Source: Ruegeria halocynthiae (GTDB lineage Bacteria; Pseudomonadota; Alphaproteobacteria; Rhodobacterales; Rhodobacteraceae). From it: 64,000 nucleotides of DNA. Under the pieces are notes generated by a model. It worked only from the letters and a program-made list of their open reading frames with translations. It was not told where the DNA came from and did not search any database. The translations under genes were made by a program, and so were the position numbers. The stretch spans positions 488,070 to 552,069 of the forward strand of contig NZ_JQEZ01000001.1 of assembly GCF_000743705.1 (NCBI RefSeq), in the 5' to 3' direction. Shown here piece by piece: positions 31,670-39,707 of this stretch (position 1 is its first letter; the number at the start of each line of letters is the position of its first letter).

Positions 31670-32767
31670 TCAAGCCGCTGATATTTCACCACTTTCAATC
31701 TGTTCACGTTCGATGGATTCAAAGAGCGCCTGAAAATTCCCCTCGCCGAACCCATCATCCCCTTTGCGCTGGATGAACTCGAAAAAGATCGGCCCGACCA
31801 CCGCTTTTGAGAAGATTTGCAGCAGAATTCTGGTCTCGCCACCGTCAAGAACGCCCTCACCATCAATCAGAATGCCGTGCTTCATCATCTGATCCAGCGG
31901 CTCTGCGTGATCGGCAACGCGATCCTTGGACAAGTTATAGTAAGCTTCATTCGGGCCGGGCATAAACTTCAGACCCTTTTCAGCAATTGCATCGGTCGAG
32001 GCATAGATATCCTCGCTTCCGACCGCGATGTGCTGAATCCCCTCGCCTTTGTATTTCTTTAGGTAAGAGACGATCTGCCCGGTTTCCCCACGGTCTTCGT
32101 TGATTGGAATACGGATACGCCCACACGGCGATGTCAGGGCGCGGCTGTACAGGCCGGTAAACTTGCCCTGAATGTCAAAGAACCGAATTTCGCGAAAGTT
32201 GAACAGGTCTTCGTAAAACCGGAACCACTTGTCCATATTGCCTTTGTAGACATTGTGCGTCAGGTGATCGAGGTAATAGAACCCATCCCCGCCCGGTTTG
32301 GACTGTTTGATCCATTTGAACTCGGTATTGTATGGCGACGTGTCGTAATATTGATCAATGAAATAGATCAGCGACCCGCCGATCCCCTTGATTGCCGGAA
32401 CGTCCAGTGTTTTGTCCGCGGCCTCGTAAGGCTCGGCACCTTGGGCAATCGCGTGCTCATATGCTTTTTGCGCATCGACAACACGCCAGCCCATCGCAGG
32501 TGCGCAGGGTCCGTGTTCTTCGACGAACCGCGCCGCAAAGCTGTTGGGGTCAGCGTTGAGAATATAGGTCACATCACCCTGCTGCCACAGTTCGACGGCA
32601 GGTTCGTTTTTATGGTGGCCAACCAGTTCATACCCCATCCTTGCGAACAGATCGCGCAATTCCTGCGGATCGGGATGCGCGAATTCGACGAATTCGAACC
32701 CATCGGTTCCGGCGGGGTTTTCTTTGCTGATGACAGATTTCGGGGCGTTGTGCGGGAAGGGTCCCAT
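31670..32767 (-). CDS. hppD: 4-hydroxyphenylpyruvate dioxygenase
   Basis: 365 aa. It converts 4-hydroxyphenylpyruvate to homogentisate in tyrosine breakdown, using Fe(II). The iron ligands fall in LDHLTHNVYKG near residue 168, GIQHIAVGSEDIY near 250, and PIFFEFIQRKGDDGFGEGNF near 335, the usual His-His-Glu facial triad of the vicinal oxygen chelate fold. ATG 32767 is chosen because GGAG precedes it by 8 nt; the open frame reaches 32950 but that stretch runs into the regulator's control region. The divergent Lrp-type gene is its likely regulator. Confidence 0.93.
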   Translation of the reverse strand: MGPFPHNAPKSVISKENPAGTDGFEFVEFAHPDPQELRDLFARMGYELVGHHKNEPAVELWQQGDVTYILNADPNSFAARFVEEHGPCAPAMGWRVVDAQKAYEHAIAQGAEPYEAADKTLDVPAIKGIGGSLIYFIDQYYDTSPYNTEFKWIKQSKPGGDGFYYLDHLTHNVYKGNMDKWFRFYEDLFNFREIRFFDIQGKFTGLYSRALTSPCGRIRIPINEDRGETGQIVSYLKKYKGEGIQHIAVGSEDIYASTDAIAEKGLKFMPGPNEAYYNLSKDRVADHAEPLDQMMKHGILIDGEGVLDGGETRILLQIFSKAVVGPIFFEFIQRKGDDGFGEGNFQALFESIEREQIESGEISAA

Positions 32768-32834
32768 GGCGCGTCTCCGTATAAACAGGAATTTCTTTGC
32801 TGATTCCAAAATATGCCTTAAGCAACGCTGTTTC

Positions 32835-32916
32835 TGCGCATTGTTTTCGTGTAACTTCCCCTCATATGCGCAAACAACGCATGTATTTAAATTTTTTCGG
32901 AGAATTTGCGCATATG
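32835..32916. promoter_or_regulatory. Lrp-type operator between hppD and the Lrp gene
   Basis: CATATGCGCAAA (32863-32874) and TTTGCGCATATG (32905-32916) form a perfect 12-bp inverted repeat with a 30-bp spacer. Each arm holds the palindrome TGCGCA, and a third TGCGCA lies at 32835-32840. The right arm contains the ATG of the Lrp gene (32914). The AT-rich spacer is typical for DNA bending by Lrp-family octamers. Confidence 0.72.
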
Positions 32917-33369
32917 CTGGATTCCACTGACACACAGCTGCTGTCCGCATTGCAGAAAAACGCCCACCTAACCGCGCATCAGTTGGGGGAAATGTTGAAC
33001 CTGTCGCCCAGCCAGGCAGGCCGCCGCCGTCAACGGCTTGAGGCCGAAGGCTATATTACCGGCTATGCCGCACGGTTGGACCCTTTGAAACTTGGGCTGC
33101 AGGTTCAGGGCTTTATCCAGGTGCATCTTGGCACCCATGGGCCGGAACAATCCAAAAGCTTTTCCCGTATGGTGGACAGTCGCCCCGAAATCACCAGCGC
33201 CTGGACGATGACCGGAGAGGCAGATTACCTGCTGCGGGTCTATTGCGACGATCTATCCGCCCTCAATCGCTTGCTTCATCAGGTGATACTGCCGCATCCT
33301 GCGGTGGCACGGGTTCAAAGCCAGATTGTGATGGATCAGCTTAAACGCGACGCGCCGCTGCCGACCTGA
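32914..33369 (+). CDS. Lrp/AsnC-family transcriptional regulator
   Basis: 151 aa. Residues 1-60 carry the winged helix (TDTQLLSALQKNAHLTAHQLGEMLNLSPSQAGRRRQRLEAEGYI region), and residues about 70-145 the RAM ligand-binding domain (VQGFIQVHLGTHG, then MTGEADYLLRVYCDDLSALNRLLH). ATG 32914 is the family start; GGAG lies 11 nt upstream. It diverges from hppD and an inverted repeat covers its start codon, so it probably represses itself and controls hppD in response to an aromatic amino acid or intermediate. The Kef-type gene follows 19 bp later. Confidence 0.88.
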   Translation: MLDSTDTQLLSALQKNAHLTAHQLGEMLNLSPSQAGRRRQRLEAEGYITGYAARLDPLKLGLQVQGFIQVHLGTHGPEQSKSFSRMVDSRPEITSAWTMTGEADYLLRVYCDDLSALNRLLHQVILPHPAVARVQSQIVMDQLKRDAPLPT

Positions 33370-33388
33370 ACCAACCGAAAGGACCAAC

Positions 33389-35269
33389 ATGGACGATTTC
33401 CTTTACCAGGCCTCGATCTATCTGGCTGCTGCCGTGATCGCGGTGCCCTTGTCGGCGCGTCTGGGTTTGGGATCTGTTCTGGGGTATCTGGCCGCCGGTA
33501 TCGTCATCGGCCCGATCTTAGGTCTGGTCGGGGCCGAAACCGAAAGCCTGCAACATGTGGCCGAATTCGGCGTGGTCATGATGCTGTTCCTGATCGGGCT
33601 CGAACTTGAACCGCGTGCTTTGTGGGATATGCGGGACAGGCTTTTGGGGCTGGGCGGGCTACAGGTCGCATTGTCGACGGCGGTGATCGCAGGTGTCGCC
33701 ATGTATGCGAACCACGCGTGGTCCATCGCCCTGGCCGTTGGTTTGACCCTGTCCCTGTCTTCCACCGCGATTGTGCTGCAAACCCTTTCGGAAAAAGGCT
33801 TGATGCGGACCAACGGCGGTCGGGCCACCTTTTCCGTGCTGTTGACGCAGGATATCGCGGTTATTCCAATTCTGGCCCTTCTGCCGCTGCTGGCGCTGCC
33901 TGCGACGCCGCACATCGAAAGCGATGGATCGATCGAGCGCGCGGCGCTGGATCTGCATGATGCCGGTCACCACAGCCTGTCTCTGGTCGAAGGTCTGCCC
34001 GGTTGGGCCGTCACGCTGGTCACCTTTGGCGCGATTGCATTCGTCATTTTTGCGGGCATCTATCTGACCCGCCCCCTGTTCCGTTTCATCCACGCAACCC
34101 GCCTGCGCGAGATGTATACGGCGCTGGCCCTGATGATCGTCGTAGGGATTTCCTTTCTGATGACCTTGGTGGGCCTGTCCCCCGCTCTGGGAGCTTTTCT
34201 GGCGGGTGTCGTACTGGCCAGCTCGGAATTCCGGCATGAGATGGAAAGCGATCTTGAGCCGTTCAAAGGCCTGTTTCTTGGCCTGTTCTTCATAACCGTT
34301 GGTGCCGGGATCGACGTCGCGTATTTCTTCGATGACCCGTTCGACCTGATCGGATTGGCCCTGCTGGTCATATTGGCGAAAGGGGTCATTCTGTTTGTGG
34401 TCGGACGTGCGTTTAATCTGCGCGGGCGCGATCACTGGCTGTTTACCCTCGGGCTGGCGCAGGCGGGGGAGTTCGGTTTTGTTCTGCTGGCCTTTTCAAC
34501 GCAGCAGAACGTCATCCCGCCGGATCTGTCGCAAAAGCTGTTGATGATCATCGCGCTGACGATGCTGATCACACCGCTTTTGTTCATTATCTACGACCAG
34601 CTGTCGCGCCGGATCGGCGATGGCACCCCACCGCCCGAACCGGATGAGATCGACGAAAAAGGCCCGGTCATCATCGCCGGTATCGGTCGTTTTGGTCAGA
34701 TCGTAAACCGCCTTGTGCGCGCCAGCGGGTTCAAGACCGTCGTTCTGGATCATGACATCGAAACCGTTCAATTGATGCGCCGCTTTGGCGTCAAGGGGTT
34801 TCTGGGCGACCCGACCCGGCCCGAATTGCTGCGCGCGGCGGGTCTTGAGAAAGCCTCGGTTTTGGTGGCGGCGATGGATGACCCCAAACATGTGACACGT
34901 CTGGTCAGCTATGCGCGACGTCAGCGTCCGGATCTGCACATCGTCGCCCGGGCCCATGACCGGACCCACGTGTACCAGCTGTATCAGGCGGGTGCGAACG
35001 ACATCGTACGCGAGATGTTCGACAGCTCACTCAGGGCGGGTCGCTATGTTCTCGAAAACATCGGGCTCAGCGAATATGAGGCGGCCCAAGCCGAGCAGAC
35101 ATTCTATCACCATGACAGATCATCCGTTCGCGAATTGGCCGAACTTTGGATTCCCGGAATGCCCACGGCGGAAAACAAGAAATATATCGAACGTGCCCGG
35201 AAGCTTGAAAAGGACTTGGAAACAGAGCTTTTGGAACTGGCCGAGAAACACGCCAAGAAATCTGCGTAA
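33389..35269 (+). CDS. Monovalent cation:proton antiporter-2 (CPA2, Kef-type) with TrkA-N domain
   Basis: 626 aa. About 12 membrane helices occupy residues 5-395, with the antiporter signature GVVMMLFLIGLELEP near 57-70 and SLSSTAIVLQTLSEKG near 128-143. A Rossmann-type TrkA-N (RCK) domain follows at about 415-530 (GPVIIAGIGRFGQIVNRL, then VLDHDIETVQ), which binds nucleotide and gates transport. The last ~80 residues are helical and end in a Lys-rich tail. Length and layout resemble KefB/KefC, which exchange K+ for H+. The gene follows the Lrp regulator by 19 bp; they may share a transcript. Confidence 0.9.
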   Translation: MDDFLYQASIYLAAAVIAVPLSARLGLGSVLGYLAAGIVIGPILGLVGAETESLQHVAEFGVVMMLFLIGLELEPRALWDMRDRLLGLGGLQVALSTAVIAGVAMYANHAWSIALAVGLTLSLSSTAIVLQTLSEKGLMRTNGGRATFSVLLTQDIAVIPILALLPLLALPATPHIESDGSIERAALDLHDAGHHSLSLVEGLPGWAVTLVTFGAIAFVIFAGIYLTRPLFRFIHATRLREMYTALALMIVVGISFLMTLVGLSPALGAFLAGVVLASSEFRHEMESDLEPFKGLFLGLFFITVGAGIDVAYFFDDPFDLIGLALLVILAKGVILFVVGRAFNLRGRDHWLFTLGLAQAGEFGFVLLAFSTQQNVIPPDLSQKLLMIIALTMLITPLLFIIYDQLSRRIGDGTPPPEPDEIDEKGPVIIAGIGRFGQIVNRLVRASGFKTVVLDHDIETVQLMRRFGVKGFLGDPTRPELLRAAGLEKASVLVAAMDDPKHVTRLVSYARRQRPDLHIVARAHDRTHVYQLYQAGANDIVREMFDSSLRAGRYVLENIGLSEYEAAQAEQTFYHHDRSSVRELAELWIPGMPTAENKKYIERARKLEKDLETELLELAEKHAKKSA

Positions 35270-35337
35270 GGCACAGGGATCGGTTACGAGGTTCTGGTGC
35301 GGTGCGCGTTGGAACACCGCATCAGTTTCGGTGGGAA

Positions 35338-35372
35338 GGGGGTGCCAGAACACCCCCACCCGTGCCGTTTTT
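35338..35372 (+). terminator. Possible terminator after the Kef-type gene
   Basis: GGGGGTG, 6-nt loop, CACCCCC, then ACCCGTGCCG and a TTTTTA run. The U run begins about 10 nt after the stem, so it is an imperfect intrinsic terminator between the antiporter gene and the convergent cobT. Confidence 0.4.
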
Positions 35373-35386
35373 ATTCGCAAGGTGGA

Positions 35387-36400
35387 TTACCCGTCTGAAA
35401 CCCCGGCCTCGGCAAATGTCGCCATGCCTGAATGGCACGCCACGGCGCTGTTGAGGATATTGATGGCCAGCGCCCCGCCCGAGCCTTCGCCCAGGCGCAG
35501 GCCAAGGTTCAGCAATGGCTCTTTGCCCAGTTTGGACAGTAACGCCGCATGGGCGCCTTCGGCACTTTGATGGCCTGCGACAGCGTGATCCAAAGCAGTG
35601 CTGGTCACATCCGCCAAACAGGCCGCCGCAGCCGAGCAGATGAAACCGTCCAGAATAACCGGAATGCGCAGAATGCGCGCGGCGGCGATGGCTCCGGCCA
35701 TGGCGGCGATCTCTCGCCCGCCGAGACGGCGCAGGATTTCCAACCCATCGCCCGAACCTGAATGCAAAGCGACACCTTCGCTCACAACGCGGGTTTTGTT
35801 GGCCAGCCCCGCATCGTCCACCCCGGTTCCGCGCCCGGTCCAATCCGCCGCCTCCCCGCCGAACAACGCGCAGGATATCGCAGCGGCAGGCGTCGTGTTC
35901 CCAATGCCCATTTCGCCGACCACCAACAGATCGGACTGCGGATCAACCGCGTCCCACCCGGTGCGCAGGGCCTGCAGCAGATCATCCTCGGACATGGCCG
36001 GACCGGTGGTGAAGTCTACCGTGGGCCGATCCAGGTCCAGCGCGTGCACATCCATCTTCGCGCCCGCAGCCTTTGCCAGTTGATTGACCGCCGCGCCGCC
36101 GTGTTCAAAGTTCATGACCATTTGCACCGTCACTTCGGGCGGAAAGGCCGATACACCCTGCGCCGTGACACCATGATTGCCCGCGAACACGATGACCTGT
36201 GGTGCCGTGATCTGCGGCCGGGCGTCGCCGCGCCAGCCAGCGTACCAGATGGCGATATCCTCAAGCCGGCCAAGCGCCCCCGGGGGTTTGGTCAGTTGCC
36301 CATTTCGATCCGTCGCGTCCCGCAGGGCGTTCTCGTCCGGACCCGGCGCCTGACTCAGGGCATCGCGGAGTGTATTCAGATCATTAAGTTCGGGCAGCAT
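35387..36400 (-). CDS. cobT: Nicotinate-nucleotide--dimethylbenzimidazole phosphoribosyltransferase
   Basis: 337 aa. CobT activates the lower ligand of cobalamin by making alpha-ribazole phosphate. Typical segments are [20 protein letters not shown] near residues 35-55, [17 protein letters not shown] near 70-87, [15 protein letters not shown] near 160-175, and [11 protein letters not shown] plus GHQSAEGAH in the C-terminal third; the catalytic Glu lies in [13 protein letters not shown] near 313. ATG 36400 is chosen because the length fits the family and GAGG lies upstream. It diverges from cobS with a gap of about 80 bp, too short for a cobalamin riboswitch. Confidence 0.93.
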   Translation of the reverse strand: MLPELNDLNTLRDALSQAPGPDENALRDATDRNGQLTKPPGALGRLEDIAIWYAGWRGDARPQITAPQVIVFAGNHGVTAQGVSAFPPEVTVQMVMNFEHGGAAVNQLAKAAGAKMDVHALDLDRPTVDFTTGPAMSEDDLLQALRTGWDAVDPQSDLLVVGEMGIGNTTPAAAISCALFGGEAADWTGRGTGVDDAGLANKTRVVSEGVALHSGSGDGLEILRRLGGREIAAMAGAIAAARILRIPVILDGFICSAAAACLADVTSTALDHAVAGHQSAEGAHAALLSKLGKEPLLNLGLRLGEGSGGALAINILNSAVACHSGMATFAEAGVSDG

Positions 36401-36479
36401 CCAAAGCCTCGTTGCATCAGAGTGGTCCTGTGTGTTTAACCGAAGCGTCCAAACCAACAAGACCCCGAAAGGCGCAGGA

Positions 36480-37244
36480 GTGCATAAAAACGACACCAAA
36501 CTCTTTTCGCGGTGGGATATTCCGCTTGCAATCGTTTTGCTGACGCGTCTGCCGGTCCCGCGTTTGCCCGAAAAGGTGTTTGCGCGGCAAGCTGATGCGG
36601 TCTGGGCGTTTCCTGTGGTCGGGCTGGTGATTGGGGCGCTGGCCTGCGCTGTGGGCTGGGCGGCGGTGGCCCTTCACCTGCCCGCGACGGCCTGTGCAAT
36701 CGGTCTGATCGCAGTGATGATCCTGACCACCGGCGCCATGCACGAGGACGGTCTTGCCGATACGATCGACGGTTTCTGGGGCGGTTTCACACCCGAACGC
36801 AGGCTTGAGATCATGAAGGACAGCCATATCGGCGCTTATGGTGTTCTGGGCCTGATCCTGTCGCAGTTTTTGCGCATCGCAATCGTTGCAACCCTGCTGT
36901 CAGCGGGTGCATTCACGGCAATCCTTGCAGCCTGCATCCTGTCGCGCGCCTTCATGCCGGTTCTGATGGTTGCCCTTCCCAACGCCCGAAACAGCGGGCT
37001 GAGCCATTCTGTCGGGGGGCCAAAGGTCGGAACCGCCGCAATCGGGCTTGGGGTGGCCGTTACCTGCGCTGCATTTCTGATGGGATCGGCCGCCATCATC
37101 CCCACATTGGTTGCCGCACTGACCGTTGCCGCATTTGCGCAGCTGGCAAAAACCAAGATCAACGGCCAGACGGGCGACGTTCTGGGGGCAACGCAACAAT
37201 TGGTCGAGCTTTCATTTCTGACTGCCGCCGCCGCGGCGCTTTAG
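36480..37244 (+). CDS. cobS: Adenosylcobinamide-GDP ribazoletransferase (cobalamin synthase)
   Basis: 254 aa integral membrane enzyme that joins adenosylcobinamide-GDP and alpha-ribazole, next to cobT as expected. Motifs include [11 protein letters not shown] near residue 19, [17 protein letters not shown] near 87-103 (the metal-binding Asp-rich region), and [14 protein letters not shown] near 107-121. Six or more hydrophobic helices follow. The start is uncertain: GTG 36480 gives the usual VHKNDxxLF opening, whereas GTG 36432 would add 16 residues. Its stop overlaps the convergent ion channel gene by 4 bp. Confidence 0.9.
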   Translation: MHKNDTKLFSRWDIPLAIVLLTRLPVPRLPEKVFARQADAVWAFPVVGLVIGALACAVGWAAVALHLPATACAIGLIAVMILTTGAMHEDGLADTIDGFWGGFTPERRLEIMKDSHIGAYGVLGLILSQFLRIAIVATLLSAGAFTAILAACILSRAFMPVLMVALPNARNSGLSHSVGGPKVGTAAIGLGVAVTCAAFLMGSAAIIPTLVAALTVAAFAQLAKTKINGQTGDVLGATQQLVELSFLTAAAAAL

Positions 37245-38002
37245 GCCACACCGCCGGTTTCGATCCTCAGAACCTCACCGCAGTGTTTGCAGTGCACGGC
37301 ATCGGGGTCATGGCGGTACAGGCCGCAATTGGGGCATTTGTGGCGTACTTTTTGCGGCATGAATACCGCCTGCGCCAGACGAACAAACAAGGCCACGCCG
37401 ACAACCATGATAAAGACCGAAAACAGCTTGCCCCCGGGGGTCGGTAAAGTGATGTCACCAAACCCGGTCGTGGTCAGCGTGGCCATGGTAAAATACAGCG
37501 CGTCTATATAGGCCGTCTGGCTGTTTTCCGGCATGAAAAAGACCAAAACGGCCGTGGATGTTACGAATACGAATACCAACAGGTTGATCGCCGCGATGAC
37601 CGCGTCTTCGTGGGTTCGAAAAAAGTGGCTGTCCCGGCGCAGGTCCCGCAGAAGGTGATAGGAATGGATCAGCCGCAGGGCGCGCAAAATCCGCAAGAAT
37701 GCCAGATTTCCGGTCAAGAATGGATCAAGCAGCAAAGAGAATATCACCACGATATCGGCCAGCGTGTAGATCTGGCGCAGCAGCTTCCAGCGGTCCTTCG
37801 CAATCCACAGCCGCGCCGAGAAATCCAGCAGGATCAGAAACCCGACGCACATGCTGGCAATCGTCATACCCGTGCCATGAGAGCTGTTGGCCGTCATGAC
37901 AAAAAACACGATCGTTGCCGCATCAAACAGGATCAGCCCATAACGAAACCGGACCGAGATCGGGTCGTGCCCGATATAAAGGAACTTTACCGTTTGCTTC
38001 AT
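37241..38002 (-). CDS. Voltage-gated-type potassium channel with C-terminal zinc ribbon
   Basis: 253 aa. Residues about 20-150 contain a Kv-like sensor with Arg-rich S4 (LRILRALRLIHSYHLLRDLRR), and residues about 165-215 hold the pore: FTMATLTTTGFGDITLPTPGG, where TTTGFGD is a K+ selectivity filter variant (GFG rather than GYG). The C-terminal ~30 residues carry two Cys pairs (CPNCGLYRHDPDAVHCKHCG), a zinc ribbon with a likely regulatory or assembly role. ATG 38002 is preferred over ATG 38059, which lacks a ribosome site. It is convergent with cobS. Confidence 0.88.
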   Translation of the reverse strand: MKQTVKFLYIGHDPISVRFRYGLILFDAATIVFFVMTANSSHGTGMTIASMCVGFLILLDFSARLWIAKDRWKLLRQIYTLADIVVIFSLLLDPFLTGNLAFLRILRALRLIHSYHLLRDLRRDSHFFRTHEDAVIAAINLLVFVFVTSTAVLVFFMPENSQTAYIDALYFTMATLTTTGFGDITLPTPGGKLFSVFIMVVGVALFVRLAQAVFMPQKVRHKCPNCGLYRHDPDAVHCKHCGEVLRIETGGVA

Positions 38003-38075
38003 GCTGGCCCTGTATCCGCTTTTGTACAAAAGAAAATTAGCCGCAAACAGCCCGCCCACTCAAGCGACCACCCAC

Positions 38076-38106
38076 GAAAAAGACCGCCCCCTTGCAGGAG
38101 CGGCCC
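38076..38106 (-). terminator. Intrinsic terminator after carD
   Basis: Read on the minus strand: GGGGCCGCTCC, loop TGCAA, GGGGGCGGTC, then TTTTTCG. It lies 20 bp after the carD stop. Confidence 0.82.
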
Positions 38107-38126
38107 CAAAAAACAGTCAGAAGCGA

Positions 38127-38648
38127 TCAGGCGGCGGCGGCAGCAGCGCGCGAGGTCAGAACCTCATCCACCTGTTTGGCAGCCGAAATCTCGCCAGCCC
38201 CGGAAACTGCGGCAACCTCGCGGGTCAGGCGTTCAAGCGCGGCTTCGTACAGCTGACGCTCGGAATAGCTCTGCTCGCGCTGATCGTCGGTGCGGTGCAG
38301 GTCGCGAACCACTTCGGCGATCGAGATCAGGTCGCCCGAGTTGATTTTCTGTTCATATTCCTGCGCCCGGCGCGACCACATGGCGCGTTTCACCTTGGCC
38401 TTACCCTTCAGGGTTTTCATCGCCTGGCTGATGACATCCGGCGAGCTGAGAGACCGCAGGCCGGATTCGGTGACCTTGTTGGTCGGCACCCGCAGGGTCA
38501 TCTTATCCTTCTCAAATGAGATGACGAACAGCTCGAGCGAATATCCCGCGACTTCCTGTTCTTCGATCGAAACGATCTGACCCACGCCATGCGCGGGGTA
38601 AACAACATAGTCATTCGGGCGGAACTCAAGCTTTTTCGACTTAGACAT
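38127..38648 (-). CDS. carD: CarD-family transcriptional regulator
   Basis: 173 aa. Residues 8-65 form the RNA-polymerase-interaction (Tudor-like) domain (FRPNDYVVYPAHGVGQIVSIEEQEVAG), and residues 75-165 the helical DNA-binding domain (RAMWSRRAQEYEQKINSGDLISIAEVVRDLHR). CarD binds the beta subunit and stabilises open complexes at housekeeping promoters, including those for rRNA. The Ala-rich tail (SRAAAAAA) is common in roseobacters. ATG 38648 lacks a strong Shine-Dalgarno. A 282-bp upstream gap separates it from fdxA. Confidence 0.92.
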   Translation of the reverse strand: MSKSKKLEFRPNDYVVYPAHGVGQIVSIEEQEVAGYSLELFVISFEKDKMTLRVPTNKVTESGLRSLSSPDVISQAMKTLKGKAKVKRAMWSRRAQEYEQKINSGDLISIAEVVRDLHRTDDQREQSYSERQLYEAALERLTREVAAVSGAGEISAAKQVDEVLTSRAAAAAA

Positions 38649-38930
38649 ACAGGTTCATCCTTGGTTATTGCGCGAGACACAGACGACAAAACACCCAAGC
38701 CGGAGCCACATTCGGCCCCGTCGAGCGGTTGGTTTGTCAAAAAATCAGAACTCCAAAGTAGTCATACTTACGGAGTACATCCCCATCTCATTCATCATTC
38801 AGCTTACGAGTATACCACAAAATTGCGACACTCGAAAGGCTACCGCAGGGTGTGCGGAATAAAATGGTTTCACCTCTGATAGTTAAGGCAAAAACCTGCT
38901 TTGAATTCGACGCGTTGGCCCGCGAATCGC
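38649..38930. other. 282-bp gap between carD and fdxA
   Basis: AT-rich stretch holding the carD promoter and the region downstream of fdxA. I see no gene, hairpin with U tract, or clear operator in it. Short open frames here have no ribosome site. Confidence 0.6.
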
Positions 38931-39269
38931 CTAGCCGCCCTCGCCGGGAGCCTCAGAGAAATACTTCTCCATCTTGCCTTCTTCACCGTCGCGTTCCTCG
39001 GCCTCGGGCAGAGGATCTTTTTTGGTGACAATCACAGGCCACTGCTCCGAGAACTTGCGGTTGAATTCGACCCATTGATCCATGCCCGGTTCCGTATCCG
39101 GACGGATCGCATCCGCAGGGCATTCGGGTTCACACACACCACAATCAATGCACTCATCAGGATGGATGACCAGAGTGTTCTCACCTTCATAGAAACAATC
39201 GACCGGGCATACCTCGACACAGTCGGTGTATTTGCAGGCGATACAGTTCTCGGTCACAACATAGGTCAT
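38931..39269 (-). CDS. fdxA: 7Fe ferredoxin (FdxA type)
   Basis: 112 aa. [51 protein letters not shown] gives one 3Fe-4S and one 4Fe-4S binding set, as in FdxA ferredoxins. A C-terminal helix-rich acidic tail ([18 protein letters not shown]) completes the protein, making it longer than clostridial ferredoxins. Soluble electron carrier; its partners are unknown here. It lies downstream of the S4 protein gene on the same strand with a 66-bp gap. Confidence 0.95.
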   Translation of the reverse strand: MTYVVTENCIACKYTDCVEVCPVDCFYEGENTLVIHPDECIDCGVCEPECPADAIRPDTEPGMDQWVEFNRKFSEQWPVIVTKKDPLPEAEERDGEEGKMEKYFSEAPGEGG

Positions 39270-39335
39270 AGTGGGATTCCCGTTTGCGGTTTGGGCGTGT
39301 AGCTAATTCAGTATCGCCGTTTCTTCAAGGGATGA

Positions 39336-39701
39336 TCACCTGTCAGGTGTGCGAGAAAGATCAAGCGCACGTCGATCTTTCTTGGATGGGCGACCTTTTC
39401 CCTCAAACCCCGGATTTCGTGGCGCTGTGTCCTGTTTTTCCGTCAGGTCTGAATACAATGTTTGCGCCTCAGTGGCTGGACCGCGTCTTTCGCCAAGTTT
39501 TTCAACGCGAACGACCCGGACCTGACGCCCCTGAGTAAATGTAAGAACGTCGCCCGGTCCCACGGCCTGCGCCGGTTTCAGGACCTTGTTGCCGTTCACA
39601 CGCACATGGCCGCCGCTGACCTGTTTGGCGGACAGGCTGCGGGTCTTGAAGAACCGCGCCTGCCATAGCCATTTGTCGATCCGCAGCTTGGCCTCGGCCA
39701 T
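39336..39701 (-). CDS. S4-domain RNA-binding protein (Hsp15-like)
   Basis: 121 aa. MAEAKLRIDKWLWQARFFKTRSLSAKQVSGGHVRVNGNKV is a classic S4 domain, as in E. coli Hsp15, which binds 50S subunits stalled with nascent peptide. The second half is basic and ends in KKDRRALDLSRTPDR, also seen in homologues. The start lies 7 bp after the stop of the upstream helicase gene, so they are probably co-transcribed. Confidence 0.9.
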   Translation of the reverse strand: MAEAKLRIDKWLWQARFFKTRSLSAKQVSGGHVRVNGNKVLKPAQAVGPGDVLTFTQGRQVRVVRVEKLGERRGPATEAQTLYSDLTEKQDTAPRNPGFEGKGRPSKKDRRALDLSRTPDR

Positions 39702-39707
39702 TGGCGG

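Noticed and set aside
36401-36479. Cobalamin riboswitch between cobT and cobS
   Set aside because: The gap is about 80 bp, well short of a cobalamin riboswitch, and shows no B12-box-like sequence.
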